A DNA stretch of 64,000 nt from Neisseria sp. DTU_2020_1000833_1_SI_GRL_NUU_006 (GCA_032388755.1 CP135593.1:2170001-2234000); one strand, 5' to 3'; positions 1 through 7,864 are shown, counted from the stretch's first letter. Numbers and translations: made by a program. The notes: a model not told the origin generated them from the letters alone.

Positions 1-128
1 AACAAGCCCGCATGATGATGCGCCTCTCCAGCCTCACTCTCCCGCACGGCATGGTGCGTGTTCTGCTGACCGAACAGCTCTACCGCGCCGTTTCCATCCT
101 CCACAACCATCCCTACCACCGCGAATGA
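1..128 (+). CDS. C-terminal end of an unrecognised protein (partial)
   Basis: An open frame enters from the left edge and ends at TGA 126-128, giving about 41 residues that finish in LHNHPYHRE. The codon use (GCC, CTC, CGC, ACC) is that of the other genes here, so it is probably the real end of a gene that starts outside the window. The fragment is too short to identify, and no motif is recognisable in it. It is followed by a weak hairpin and then by the promoter of an initiator tRNA, so it is not co-transcribed with anything to its right. Confidence 0.55.
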   Translation, partial: QARMMMRLSSLTLPHGMVRVLLTEQLYRAVSILHNHPYHRE

Positions 129-129
129 C

Positions 130-160
130 AAAAGCCGTACCCATAGGCAGGCTTTTCGGC
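130..160 (+). terminator. weak hairpin after the partial gene
   Basis: AAAAGCC (130-136) can pair with GGCTTTT (150-156) two bases after the upstream stop codon. The loop is long (13 nt) and there is no clean T-run, so this is only a possible terminator. Confidence 0.3.
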
Positions 161-222
161 TTAAAAGTAATTACTTGAAGTTATAGGATTTTTTGTTACA
201 AACAATTTAATCAAGAAAATCC

Positions 223-251
223 TTGACACCTTCCCGGAATGAAAGTATAGT
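223..251 (+). promoter_or_regulatory. sigma-70 promoter of the initiator tRNA
   Basis: A perfect -35 TTGACA (223-228) is followed by 17 bp and then TATAGT (246-251). This places transcription start a few bases before the tRNA at 264. Strong near-consensus elements are expected for a stable RNA gene. Confidence 0.8.
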
Positions 252-263
252 TTTAGCTTCTGA

Positions 264-340
<77 letters not shown>

Positions 341-345
341 ATTTT

Positions 346-374
346 AAAAACCCTCAGTTTTCCGAGGGTTTTTT
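346..374 (+). terminator. Rho-independent terminator of the tRNA
   Basis: CCCTC (351-355) pairs with GAGGG (364-368), extended by the A-run before and the T-run after it. It begins 6 nt after the tRNA 3' end. Confidence 0.85.
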
Positions 375-542
375 GTTGCCCGCCATTTCGGTAAAACGGC
401 AAACAGGTTGGTTGCTGCGGGAAGGCGTTATGACCGGTTCGTTTATTTTTGATACATTCTCTGTCCTCGCGCAGGTGGGGCGGAAATGGCGCGCCGACAA
501 ATAAGCGGTATCGATGTAAACGGGCCGGCTATGCCGTATTGT

Positions 543-574
543 AAAAGGTCGTCTGAAAACTTTCAGACGACCTT
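543..574. terminator. inverted DUS pair used as terminator
   Basis: AAGGTCGTCTGAAA and its inverse complement stand head to head with a very short loop. The run of T on the right and A on the left allows termination in both directions. It lies at the 3' side of the minus-strand gene that ends at 605. Apart from this hairpin I see nothing in 375-604. Confidence 0.7.
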
Positions 575-604
575 CAATCTTTTTTCTCAATATGCCGCAA
601 CGGC

Positions 605-880
605 TTAACGTTTTTTCTTGGCGTTTTTCTTTTCGGCGGCGGCAAGGCGCATGGCGACGAATTCGACCATCAGTTCTTTTTTCGTCCAGAAGAAGTTTTT
701 CATTTTTTCCAGAGAATAGATTTTGCGTACCATCATGGGCAGGCCGGCATGGATGATGGCGGCGACTTCGCCGTTGCGGGTTTCGTCCGCCATGGCGGTT
801 TTGAGGTCGGTCTGGTTGGTGGCGAGGTAGTCGCCGAGTTGTTTTTGAACGCTGGTGCTGATTTCAAATTGCTTAATCAT
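605..880 (-). CDS. Conserved-looking hypothetical protein, 91 aa
   Basis: I do not recognise this family. The protein starts MIKQFEIST and ends in a strongly basic tail (EKKNAKKKR). It appears helical and soluble, with no signal peptide or membrane segment. The middle (GLPMMVRKIYSL) is hydrophobic-basic. A purine-rich GGAAAG stretch lies just before the ATG, and composition matches the neighbours, so it is probably expressed. It stands alone: the gene to its right is divergent, and the terminator at 543-574 lies beyond its 3' end. The Lys-rich end could contact nucleic acid, but that is only a guess. Confidence 0.6.
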   Translation of the reverse strand: MIKQFEISTSVQKQLGDYLATNQTDLKTAMADETRNGEVAAIIHAGLPMMVRKIYSLEKMKNFFWTKKELMVEFVAMRLAAAEKKNAKKKR

Positions 881-1103
881 GTTTTCTTTCCGTTTTGTGT
901 TTGTCCCGCAGGGAATGGCGGCTATTAGTTTTAATTACATGCGCATTTTAACAAAATTTAATCTTATTGCATATAAACAGTCTGGAATTATGATGTGATT
1001 TACCATTTTTCGGGCGTAAAACAGACAGTCGTTGACATAAAGAAAACAGCCGCTGCGGTTTGGCGGGTAAAATATGCGTTTTCGAGCGTGAGGTCGTCTG
1101 AAA

Positions 1104-1529
1104 ATGTATTTGTGGTTTAAGCTCTTGCATGTGTTTTTTGTGATTTCGTGGTTTGCCGGGCTGTTTTACCTGCCGCGGATTTTTGTGAATCTGGCGCAGG
1201 TCGAAGCGGCGGAGCAGCCGGTGGAATATGAGCGGCTCTCGGCGATGTCGCGGCGGCTGTATAAGTTTATGTCGCCGTTGGGGTTCGGGACGCTGGTGTT
1301 CGGCATTTTGATTCCGTTTGTGACGGGCTGGTGGGGGCAGGGCTGGCTGCACGTGAAGCTGTTGATGGGCCTGCTGCTTTTGGCTTATCAATTTTATTGC
1401 GGCGCGCTGCTTCGCGGCTTTGAGGAAAAACGCAATACGCATTCGCACAAGTGGTACAGGGTGTTTAACGAAGTGCCTGTATTGATGATGGTCGTGGCTT
1501 TGTATATGGTGGTGTTCAAGCCGTTTTAA
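1104..1529 (+). CDS. hemJ: HemJ-type protoporphyrinogen IX oxidase (UPF0093)
   Basis: The 141-residue protein has four predicted membrane helices and full HemJ-family length. The family signature is present at the N-terminus (LLHVFFVISWFAGLFYLPR, with the early conserved His). The central WLHVKLLMGLLLLAYQFY segment carries the conserved Lys, and the protein ends FNEVPVL...VFKPF. HemJ is the oxygen-independent-type enzyme that oxidises protoporphyrinogen IX to protoporphyrin IX in the inner membrane, the penultimate step of heme synthesis, in bacteria without HemG or HemY. A DUS lies directly before the start, and its GAGG appears to serve as ribosome-binding sequence. The CYTH gene follows after 54 bp. 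A generic CopD-like label is the alternative, but the motifs favour HemJ. Confidence 0.85.
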   Translation: MYLWFKLLHVFFVISWFAGLFYLPRIFVNLAQVEAAEQPVEYERLSAMSRRLYKFMSPLGFGTLVFGILIPFVTGWWGQGWLHVKLLMGLLLLAYQFYCGALLRGFEEKRNTHSHKWYRVFNEVPVLMMVVALYMVVFKPF

Positions 1530-1583
1530 GGTGTGTGCAAAACCTGTTTTCAGACGACCTTCTTTTATATTGGAATCAAACAG

Positions 1584-2048
1584 ATGACTATTGAAATCGA
1601 ACGCCGCTTCCTGTTGAAAAACGATGACTGGAAGCGCGAAGCCTCCGCGCCGCAGGTGTTGCGGCAGGGCTATTTGAGCGTGGAAAAAGAGCGCACCATC
1701 CGCGTGCGCATTATTGACGACAAGGCTTGGCTGACTTTGAAAGGCTATATTTCGGATGTCAGCCGCAGCGAGTTTGAATACGAAATTCCTTTGGCGCACG
1801 CGCGGCAGATGATGGAGACGATGTGTCCGTTTAAGATGGAAAAACACCGTTATCGGGTGGAATTTAAGGGCTTTGTGTTTGAAATCGACGAGTATTTCGG
1901 CGACAACGCGCCTTTGGTGGTGGCGGAGGTCGAGCTGCCTGCGGAAGATGCGCCGTTTGAAAAACCGGACTGGCTGGGCGCGGAGATTACGTCGGAAGGA
2001 AAATTTACCAATGCGTATTTGAGCAAGCATCCTTATTCGACTTGGTAG
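1584..2048 (+). CDS. CYTH-domain protein, probable inorganic triphosphatase
   Basis: The 154-residue protein is a single CYTH (triphosphate tunnel metalloenzyme) domain. The N-terminus MTIEIERRF matches the ExExK tunnel motif except that the Lys is Arg (E4, E6, R8). Later conserved elements are IRVRI, WLTLKG, SEFEYEI, KHRYRV, FEIDEYFGDNAPLVVAEVE and FTNAYLS. Family members related to the Nitrosomonas enzyme hydrolyse tripolyphosphate with Mg or Mn; this is cytoplasmic and the substrate here is inferred. I chose the ATG at 1584 because homology starts there. An upstream in-frame extension would be translated from a DUS (FQTTFF). It lies downstream of hemJ and is convergent with mltA. Confidence 0.85.
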   Translation: MTIEIERRFLLKNDDWKREASAPQVLRQGYLSVEKERTIRVRIIDDKAWLTLKGYISDVSRSEFEYEIPLAHARQMMETMCPFKMEKHRYRVEFKGFVFEIDEYFGDNAPLVVAEVELPAEDAPFEKPDWLGAEITSEGKFTNAYLSKHPYSTW

Positions 2049-2092
2049 GCGGGTTGGGGAATAACGGTACGCCGCCGATACAGGTAGCAGAT

Positions 2093-2183
2093 TGTAGCGT
2101 GGGCTTTGCTCACGGAAAACGGTTTGGAAGAGTGTCCGGTTCGGGATTAGATTGGCGGATTCGCGGGCAAAACCCGCGCTACG
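2093..2183. repeat. MITE-like palindromic element, family A
   Basis: The element has terminal inverted arms (GTAGCGTGGGCTTTGCTCACG on the left and CGCGGGCAAAACCCGCGCTACG on the right, given here only to show the pairing CGTAGC/GCTACG) around a core that includes TCCGGTTCGGGATTAG. The same architecture recurs at 7865-7951, 8094-8180 and 14294-14378. No reading frame of substance lies in 2049-2279 otherwise. Confidence 0.65.
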
Positions 2184-2225
2184 GCCGGCTTAATTTAATG
2201 CGCTATATCGGCTTGTTTGGTGATC

Positions 2226-2263
2226 AAAAGGTCGTCTGAAAACCGGTTTTCAGACGACCTTTT
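2226..2263. terminator. inverted DUS terminator between convergent genes
   Basis: AAAAGGTCGTCTGAAAACC pairs with its complement through a minimal loop, with A- and T-runs on the two sides. It sits between the plus-strand CYTH gene (ends 2048) and the minus-strand mltA (ends 2280), so it can end transcription from both. Confidence 0.85.
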
Positions 2264-2279
2264 GACTTTTTAGCCGATG

Positions 2280-3602
2280 TTAAGGCTGATAGCCGGGTTT
2301 CATGCCGTTGGGCAGGAGTTGCCAGACGTAGCCTGTGGTTTTCATTTTGCCGGCAACTTCGCCTGCTTCGTCGCCGTAGCCCCAGAAGTAGTCCACGCGG
2401 ACGGCGCCTTTGATGGCGCTGCCTGTGTCTTGCGCCATGATGAGGCGGTTGAGGGCTTTTTTGGTGGTCGGATGGGCGGTGGCGACAAACAGCGGCGCGC
2501 CTAAGGTGATGTAGTGGCGGTCGATGGCGCCTGCGTATTCACCCAAGAGCGGTGTGCCCAATGCGCCGACCGGGCCGGCTTCGCTGCTGCCGGTCAGTTC
2601 GCGGAAGAAGACGTAGCTGGGGTTTTGTCCCAAGACTTCGGCGAGGCGGCCGGGGTTTTGCTTCATGTAGGCTTTGATGCCCTGCATGCTGGTTTGTGCG
2701 AGGGGGAGGTAGCCTTTGTCCGCCATGTAGCGTCCGATGGAGACGTAGGGGTGTTCGTTTTTGTCGGCGAATCCGACGCGGATGTATTTGCCGGACGGGG
2801 TTTTCAGACGACCCGAACCTTGGATGTGCATGAAGAAGAGTTCGACGGGGTCTTCTGCGTAACCGAGGATGGGGGCTTTGCCGTTGAGCGCGCCGCCGTT
2901 GATTTGGTTGCGGGTGTAATAAGGAACGAAGCGGCTGCCTTCAAATCTGCCTTTGAGGGCGGTGCTGCGGGCGGTAATGGGGAATTGGGACAGGTCGGCG
3001 GTGTGTGTGCCGCTGTTGTCGATGACGCCGCTGTTGGCACCGGTTTGGCGGATGCGGACGGTGGCTTTGCTGCCTCTCAAATTGGCGGACAGGGGGACGG
3101 AGACGAAGTCGTTGGGGATGCCGTAGATGGGGAAGCGGGCTTTGCTTGTGGCTTTGTCATCGCCGAGCAGGACGGGTTCGTAGTAGCCGGTAATGGTACC
3201 TGCGGGGTTGCCGTTGTTGCTGACCTGCCAAGGGGTGAAATAGCGTTCGAAGAAATGTTTGGCTTGGAAATGGTGGAGGGGCGTCTGCATGGCTTGGGCG
3301 CAGACATCTTGCCAGCCTGCGCGGTTTTTGAGTTTCTCGCAGCCTAAGCGGAAGGATTGGAGGCTTTGGGCGAAGTGTTGGGTGTTCCAGTGCGGCAGTT
3401 CTTGGTGGGACACGACGGTGTAGGTCGCGCCGCCGCCGCTGACAGTAGTGCCTGCGGGGTCGGGCGTGCCGGTTGGGCGGTCGGGGCCTTTGATGGTGGT
3501 GGTGTCGACTTCGGGGAGTTTTTTGATGCGTTTGCTCGGGCAGGCGGAGAGGACGGCTGCGGCGATGGTGAGGAGTGTGATGCGGTATAGGTGTTTTTTC
3601 AT
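2280..3602 (-). CDS. mltA: Membrane-bound lytic murein transglycosylase A (GNA33 homologue)
   Basis: The 440-residue lipoprotein has a signal peptide ending in the lipobox LSAC (Cys20 or thereabouts). It is followed by a Pro/Gly-rich linker (GPDRPTGTPDPAGTT) and then the MltA fold with the 3D domain. The C-terminal motifs MAQDTGSAIKG and DYFWGYGDEAGE contain the conserved aspartates near residues 392 and 404. Family enzymes cleave peptidoglycan between MurNAc and GlcNAc to form 1,6-anhydro ends at the outer membrane. In meningococci this protein is the antigen GNA33, which it resembles along its whole length. It is monocistronic: a DUS terminator lies beyond its 3' end and a 505 bp gap lies upstream. 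Confidence 0.96.
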   Translation of the reverse strand: MKKHLYRITLLTIAAAVLSACPSKRIKKLPEVDTTTIKGPDRPTGTPDPAGTTVSGGGATYTVVSHQELPHWNTQHFAQSLQSFRLGCEKLKNRAGWQDVCAQAMQTPLHHFQAKHFFERYFTPWQVSNNGNPAGTITGYYEPVLLGDDKATSKARFPIYGIPNDFVSVPLSANLRGSKATVRIRQTGANSGVIDNSGTHTADLSQFPITARSTALKGRFEGSRFVPYYTRNQINGGALNGKAPILGYAEDPVELFFMHIQGSGRLKTPSGKYIRVGFADKNEHPYVSIGRYMADKGYLPLAQTSMQGIKAYMKQNPGRLAEVLGQNPSYVFFRELTGSSEAGPVGALGTPLLGEYAGAIDRHYITLGAPLFVATAHPTTKKALNRLIMAQDTGSAIKGAVRVDYFWGYGDEAGEVAGKMKTTGYVWQLLPNGMKPGYQP

Positions 3603-3730
3603 AATGCTGTCTTAAAGGTCGTCTGAAATCGGGTGGATGGGAACGTGGTTTGCAGACGGGATATTGGTTCGTTTATTCAAGAGCTTGGGATTCTAACACA
3701 GTTTTTCCGCCTGCTTTGGCTCAAGGCGTG

Positions 3731-3772
3731 AGGTCGTCTGAAAGCGGATGGGGTGGGTGTTCAGACGACCTT
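3731..3772. repeat. inverted DUS pair in the mltA-efeU gap
   Basis: AGGTCGTCTGAAAG and its complement are separated by about 18 nt. The surrounding 3603-3900 holds another single DUS at about 3616 and no credible gene. Confidence 0.6.
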
Positions 3773-3920
3773 GTGTGTTGTGGCGGCTATTGTTGATGGA
3801 CGGGATATATTTTGGCTGCCGTATCGGCAGTTGGGAGATGGGCTGTTTGCGGAAAACCGGTATGTTTATCCGATACTTTCGTCATTTCCTTGTTAACATT
3901 CGTAACTGTGTTTATTACTT

Positions 3921-3939
3921 AAAAATAAAAATTATTTGC
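3921..3939 (+). promoter_or_regulatory. candidate Fur box upstream of efeU
   Basis: This A/T-rich 19-mer matches about 12 of 19 positions of the classical Fur consensus and contains repeated NATAAT-like hexamers. It overlaps the -35 of the promoter at 3936-3964, the position of a repressor. The match is by eye and the whole region is AT-rich, so it is a hypothesis. It fits an iron-uptake operon. Confidence 0.45.
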
Positions 3940-3964
3940 ATTTGTTTAATTATCGGTTTATAAA
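3936..3964 (+). promoter_or_regulatory. sigma-70 promoter of efeUOB
   Basis: TTGCAT (3936-3941), 17 bp, then TATAAA (3959-3964). This would start transcription near 3971, leaving a leader of roughly 140 nt before efeU that contains one DUS. Confidence 0.65.
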
Positions 3965-4107
3965 TATTTAGGCATAAGGTCGTCTGAATTTTCTTGGAGA
4001 AGGTTTATTGCAGCTGAATAGGATAGATAAGGCGGCGGGTGAAACGGATTGGGTAAAAGAATAAATGGTTTAGTTTTGGATATTTAGTTTTAAGGTTTGT
4101 TTTATAT

Positions 4108-4944
4108 ATGTTGATTGCTTTTTTGATTATGCTGCGCGAGGGCATCGAGGCCGCCCTGATTGTGGGCATCGTCGCCGGTTTTTTGAAACAGTCGGGACAT
4201 TCGCGGCTGATGCCTAAGGTGTGGCTGGGTGTGGCTTTGGCTGCGCTGATGTGTTTGGGCATCGGATACGGCATCCATTCGGCAACGGGCGAGATTCCTC
4301 AGAAGGAGCAGGAATTTGTGGTCGGCGTTATCGGTTTGGTGGCGGTGGCGATGCTGACTTATATGATTTTATGGATGAAAAAAGCCGCCCGTTCGATGAA
4401 GCAGCAGCTTCAGGATTCGGTTCAGACGGCCTTAAACCGCGGCAACGGCCAAGGTTGGGCTTTGGTCGGCATGGCTTTTCTGGCTGTGGCGCGCGAGGGG
4501 CTGGAGAGTGTGTTTTTCCTCTTGGCGGTGTTTCAGCAGAGTCCGACTTGGTCTATGCCCGTCGGCGCGGTATTGGGGCTGCTGGCCGCAGTGGTCATCG
4601 GCGCGCTGATTTATCAGGGCGGTATGCGTCTGAATCTGGCGAAGTTTTTCCGCTGGACGGGCGCGTTTTTGATTGTGGTGGCCGCCGGTTTGGTGGCCGG
4701 CTCGCTGCGCGCGCTGCATGAGGCGGGCGTGTGGAACCACCTGCAAGAGGTGGTGTTTGATTCTTCCAAATACCTGCATGAAGACAGCCCGCTGGGCGTG
4801 CTGCTCGGCGGCTTCTTCGGCTATACCGACCACCCGACGCAGGGCGAGGTGCTGGCGTGGCTGCTGTATTTGGTTCCGGTCATGATTTGGTTTCTGCACG
4901 GCAGCAGGCCCGCCGCGGTGCAGAGGTCGTCTGAAAGCCATTAG
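4108..4944 (+). CDS. efeU: FTR1-family ferrous-iron permease EfeU
   Basis: The 278-residue inner-membrane protein has about seven hydrophobic segments. Both REGxE iron-binding motifs of the FTR1/EfeU family are present, REGIE at residues 10-14 and REGLE at 129-133. It imports iron across the inner membrane together with the periplasmic EfeO and EfeB, which follow directly. The C-terminal residues VQRSSESH are translated from a DUS, so the last part of the protein is probably unimportant. Spacing to efeO is about 54 bp. A short purine-rich AAGG lies rather far (12 nt) before the ATG. No truncation is visible. Confidence 0.93.
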   Translation: MLIAFLIMLREGIEAALIVGIVAGFLKQSGHSRLMPKVWLGVALAALMCLGIGYGIHSATGEIPQKEQEFVVGVIGLVAVAMLTYMILWMKKAARSMKQQLQDSVQTALNRGNGQGWALVGMAFLAVAREGLESVFFLLAVFQQSPTWSMPVGAVLGLLAAVVIGALIYQGGMRLNLAKFFRWTGAFLIVVAAGLVAGSLRALHEAGVWNHLQEVVFDSSKYLHEDSPLGVLLGGFFGYTDHPTQGEVLAWLLYLVPVMIWFLHGSRPAAVQRSSESH

Positions 4945-4998
4945 TGGCGCTTAAAAATTCCGTATCTCATTCTTATCAACATGCCAAAGAGGTTTGAA

Positions 4999-6162
4999 AT
5001 GAAAAAACTCAATATAACTGCTTTATCCGTGATGCTGGCTTTGGGTCTGACCGCGTGTCAGCCGCCCGAAGCGGAAAAATCCGCGCCTGCCGCGTCAGGT
5101 GCATCAAGCGCGAATGCTGGCGGCTCCGTCAATATCGGCGTGAACGATACCGCCTGCGAACCGATGGAACTGACCGTACCGAGCGGACAAGTCGTGTTCA
5201 ACATCAAAAACAACAGCGGCCGCAAGCTCGAATGGGAAATCCTCAAAGGCGTGATGGTGGTCGACGAGCGCGAAAACATCGCCCCCGGACTTTCCGACAA
5301 AATGACCGTTACCCTGCTGCCGGGCGAATACGAAATGACCTGCGGCCTCTTGACCAACCCGCGCGGCAAGTTGGTGGTAACCGACAGCGGCTTTAAAGAC
5401 ACCGGCAACGAAGCCGATTTGGAAAAACTTGCCAAACCGCTTGCCGACTATAAAGTTTACGTCCAAGGCGAAGCCAAAGAGCTGGTTGCCAAAACCAAAG
5501 CCTTCACTGACGCCGTCAAAGCGGGCGACATCGAAAAAGCCAAATCCCTGTTTGCCGCCACCCGCACCCACTACGAACGCATCGAGCCGATTGCCGAACT
5601 CTTCAACGAACTCGACCCCGCCATCGACGCGCGTGAAGACGACTTCAAAGACAAAACCGAAGACGCGGCCTTCACCGGCTTCCACCGCATCGAACACGCC
5701 CTGTGGGTCAAAAAAGACGTATCCGGCGTGAAAGACATTGCCGACAAACTCATGAAAGACGTTGAAGCCCTGCAAAAAGAAATCGACGCCCTCTCCTTCC
5801 CGCCGAACAAAGTCGTCGGCGGCGCGGCAGTGTTGATTGAAGAAGTTGCCGGCAGCAAAATCAGCGGCGAAGAAGACCGTTACAGCCACACCGACTTGAG
5901 CGACTTCCAAGCCAACATCGAAGGCGCGCAAAAAATCGTCGAACTCTTCCGTCCGATGATTGCCGAGAAAAACAAAGCCCTGCTCGAGAAAGTCGATGCC
6001 AACTTCAAACAAGTAACCGACATCCTCGCCAAATACAAAACCAAAGACGGCTTTGAAACCTACGACAAACTCAGCGAAGCAGACCGCAAAACCCTTCAGG
6101 CACCGATTAACGCCCTTGCCGAAGACCTGAGCCAACTGCGCGGCACACTGGGTCTCAAATAA
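4999..6162 (+). CDS. efeO: EfeO: cupredoxin plus M75 imelysin iron-binding lipoprotein
   Basis: The 387-residue protein is exported by a signal peptide with lipobox LTAC (Cys20), so it should be a lipoprotein anchored in a membrane. The N-terminal part (about 50-135) is an EfeO-type cupredoxin domain containing MTCGLL. The remainder is the M75/imelysin domain with the HxxE motif at H229-E232 (FHRIEHALW). In the EfeUOB system EfeO binds iron in the periplasm and hands it to EfeU. I start at 4999 rather than the in-frame ATG at 4981, because GAGG lies just before it and the signal peptide begins there. Residues after the lipobox are Ala/Ser/Gly-rich linker. It is the second gene of the operon. 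Confidence 0.93.
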   Translation: MKKLNITALSVMLALGLTACQPPEAEKSAPAASGASSANAGGSVNIGVNDTACEPMELTVPSGQVVFNIKNNSGRKLEWEILKGVMVVDERENIAPGLSDKMTVTLLPGEYEMTCGLLTNPRGKLVVTDSGFKDTGNEADLEKLAKPLADYKVYVQGEAKELVAKTKAFTDAVKAGDIEKAKSLFAATRTHYERIEPIAELFNELDPAIDAREDDFKDKTEDAAFTGFHRIEHALWVKKDVSGVKDIADKLMKDVEALQKEIDALSFPPNKVVGGAAVLIEEVAGSKISGEEDRYSHTDLSDFQANIEGAQKIVELFRPMIAEKNKALLEKVDANFKQVTDILAKYKTKDGFETYDKLSEADRKTLQAPINALAEDLSQLRGTLGLK

Positions 6163-6177
6163 ACCTGACCCGCCCGT

Positions 6178-6214
6178 TTCAGACGACCCCTTGCCACTCA
6201 AGAGGTCGTCTGAA
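6178..6214. repeat. inverted DUS pair between efeO and efeB
   Basis: TTTCAGACGACC and GGTCGTCTGAAA face each other across 13 nt. The order is opposite to the usual terminator but still forms a stem. It could reduce read-through into efeB. Confidence 0.5.
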
Positions 6215-6243
6215 AACTTATCGCTGACAGCAGTAATCGCAGT

Positions 6244-6265
6244 CGTAGCATGGGCTTTGCTCGCG
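6244..6265. repeat. single arm of repeat family A
   Basis: CGTAGCATGGGCTTTGCTCG resembles the left arm of the ~87 bp family A element. The right arm is absent. Confidence 0.5.
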
Positions 6266-6280
6266 AAAAAACCCAAAGCC

Positions 6281-6371
6281 GTATAGGTCGGACACTTCTA
6301 TCCGACAAAGCACAAACCGCGACACACCTTGCCGTCATGCCAAACGTCGGATTCAAGAACCCGACCTACAT
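6281..6371. repeat. repeat family B element (GTCGGA arms)
   Basis: The left arm TAGGTCGGACACTTC is followed by TATCCGAC. The right arm is GTCGGATTCAAGAACCCGAC followed by CTAC. The arms are inverted and about 40 bp apart. Similar elements lie at 32074-32146 and 42572-42646. Confidence 0.6.
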
Positions 6372-6383
6372 TCAGGACAAACC

Positions 6384-7655
6384 ATGAGCCAAGACAACAA
6401 CCCACAACCCGCCCAACCAACCAAACGCACCCTGTTCAAAACCGTCCTCGCCGCAGGCGCAGCCGGTGCGGCAGGCTGGTTCGCCGGCAAACAACAAGGC
6501 GAAACCGCCGCCGAGACCCGCCACAACGAACACTCCCCGCAAGCCTACCCCTGCTACGGCACACACCAAGCCGGCATCACCACCCCGCACCAACTCTTCG
6601 GCATCATGTGCGCCTTCGACGTCACCGCCAAAGACCCCAAACAACTCGAAAACCTCTTCCGCACCCTCACCACCCGCATCGAATTCCTCACCCAAGGCGG
6701 CGAATACCAAGACGGCGACGAAAAACTCCCCCCCGCAGGCAGCGGCCTGCTCGGCAAAACCTTCCGCCCCGACGGCCTCACCATCACCGTCGGCGTCGGC
6801 AGCAGTCTCTTTGACGACCGCTTCGGACTCAAAGACAAAAAACCCCGCCACCTCCAAGAAATGCGTGACTTTCCCAACGACCGCCTCCAAAAATCATGGT
6901 GCGACGGCGACCTCAGCCTCCAAATCTGCGCCTTCACCCCCGAAACCTGCCAAGCCGCCCTGCGCGACATCATCAAAAACACCGCCCAAACCGCCGTCAT
7001 CCGCTGGAGCATAGACGGCTGGCTGCCCAAAGCCGAACCCGGCGCCATCGCCGCCCGCAACCTCTTAGGCTTCCGCGACGGCTCCGGCAACCCCGACGTG
7101 TCCGATCCCAAAATTGCCGACCAAGTCCTCTGGACAGGCATCGCCGCCAACAGCCAAGACGAACCCGCCTGGGCGAAAAACGGCAGCTACCAAGCCGTCC
7201 GCCTCATCCGCCACTTCGTCGAATTCTGGGACAGAACCCCCTTGCAGGAACAAACCGAAATCTTCGGCAGACGCAAATACAGCGGCGCCCCCATGGACGG
7301 CAAAAAAGAGAGCGATACCGCCGACTTCGCCAAAGACCCCGACGGCAAAACCACCCCCAAAGACAGCCACATGAGGCTCGCCAACCCGCGCGATCCCGAG
7401 TTCATGAAAAAACACCTGCTCTACCGCCGCGCCTTCAACTACTCCCGCGGCCTCGCCGCCAACGGCCAGCTCGACGTCGGCTTAGTGTTCATCTGCTACC
7501 AAGCCAACCTCGCCGACGGCTTCATCTTCGTCCAAAACCTGCTCAACGGCGAACCGCTGGAAGAATACATCAGCCCCTTCGGCGGCGGCTATTTCTTCAT
7601 CCTCCCCGGTGTAGAAAAAGGCGGCTTCCTCGCCCAAAGCCTGCTCAGCGCGTGA
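6384..7655 (+). CDS. efeB: EfeB: DyP-type heme peroxidase / deferrochelatase
   Basis: The 423-residue protein shows the DyP heme-pocket motif GFRDG (distal Asp), the segment DSHMRLANPRD with the proximal His, and LLYRRAFNYS with the conserved Arg. It ends in the family-typical GEPLEEYISPFGGGYFFILPGV. EfeB proteins oxidise ferrous iron or release iron from heme in the periplasm for EfeU. The N-terminus looks like a Tat signal, but the twin Arg is Lys-Arg (TKRTLFKT). A hydrophobic Ala/Gly stretch follows. AGGAC lies 7 nt before the ATG. It is separated from efeO by a 221 bp repeat-filled gap, so it may be partly uncoupled from the operon. Confidence 0.93.
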   Translation: MSQDNNPQPAQPTKRTLFKTVLAAGAAGAAGWFAGKQQGETAAETRHNEHSPQAYPCYGTHQAGITTPHQLFGIMCAFDVTAKDPKQLENLFRTLTTRIEFLTQGGEYQDGDEKLPPAGSGLLGKTFRPDGLTITVGVGSSLFDDRFGLKDKKPRHLQEMRDFPNDRLQKSWCDGDLSLQICAFTPETCQAALRDIIKNTAQTAVIRWSIDGWLPKAEPGAIAARNLLGFRDGSGNPDVSDPKIADQVLWTGIAANSQDEPAWAKNGSYQAVRLIRHFVEFWDRTPLQEQTEIFGRRKYSGAPMDGKKESDTADFAKDPDGKTTPKDSHMRLANPRDPEFMKKHLLYRRAFNYSRGLAANGQLDVGLVFICYQANLADGFIFVQNLLNGEPLEEYISPFGGGYFFILPGVEKGGFLAQSLLSA

Positions 7656-7679
7656 ACACAGATTTAGGATAAACCAACC

Positions 7680-7745
7680 CGTAGCATGGGCTTTGCCCAC
7701 GACCTTTCACCAAACATCCGAATCCAATTATCCCTGTTCATTCTG
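7680..7745. repeat. truncated family A element
   Basis: A left arm CGTAGCATGGGC with complement GCCCACG is followed by the family core (CATCCGAATCCAATTATCC, CTGTTCATTC). The right arm is missing, so it is a decayed copy. Confidence 0.6.
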
Positions 7746-7781
7746 ACGGCGCAGAGGTCTTATCCGTAAAGCTCTCTCTGC

Positions 7782-7828
7782 AAAAAGGTCGTCTGAAAAC
7801 TAAGTATTCCGGTTTTCAGACGACCTTT
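7782..7828. terminator. inverted DUS terminator after efeB
   Basis: AAAAAGGTCGTCTGAAAAC pairs with GTTTTCAGACGACCTTT across about 10 nt. It is the first strong hairpin downstream of efeUOB. Confidence 0.75.
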
Positions 7829-7864
7829 CCGTCAAATAGGCACAGACTTGGGACAAACCGAACC

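Noticed and set aside
1032..1073. Promoter for hemJ (TTGACA at 1032 and TAAAAT at 1068)
   Set aside because: The two hexamers are each good but are separated by 30 bp, too far for a sigma-70 promoter.
948..2030. 360-codon open frame on the minus strand across hemJ and the CYTH gene
   Set aside because: It is antisense to two well-supported genes, rich in His, Arg and Gln as expected from reading GC-rich codons backwards, and has no recognisable domain.
3971..4107. Riboswitch in the efeU leader
   Set aside because: The leader is AT-rich with one DUS, and I see no conserved riboswitch core.
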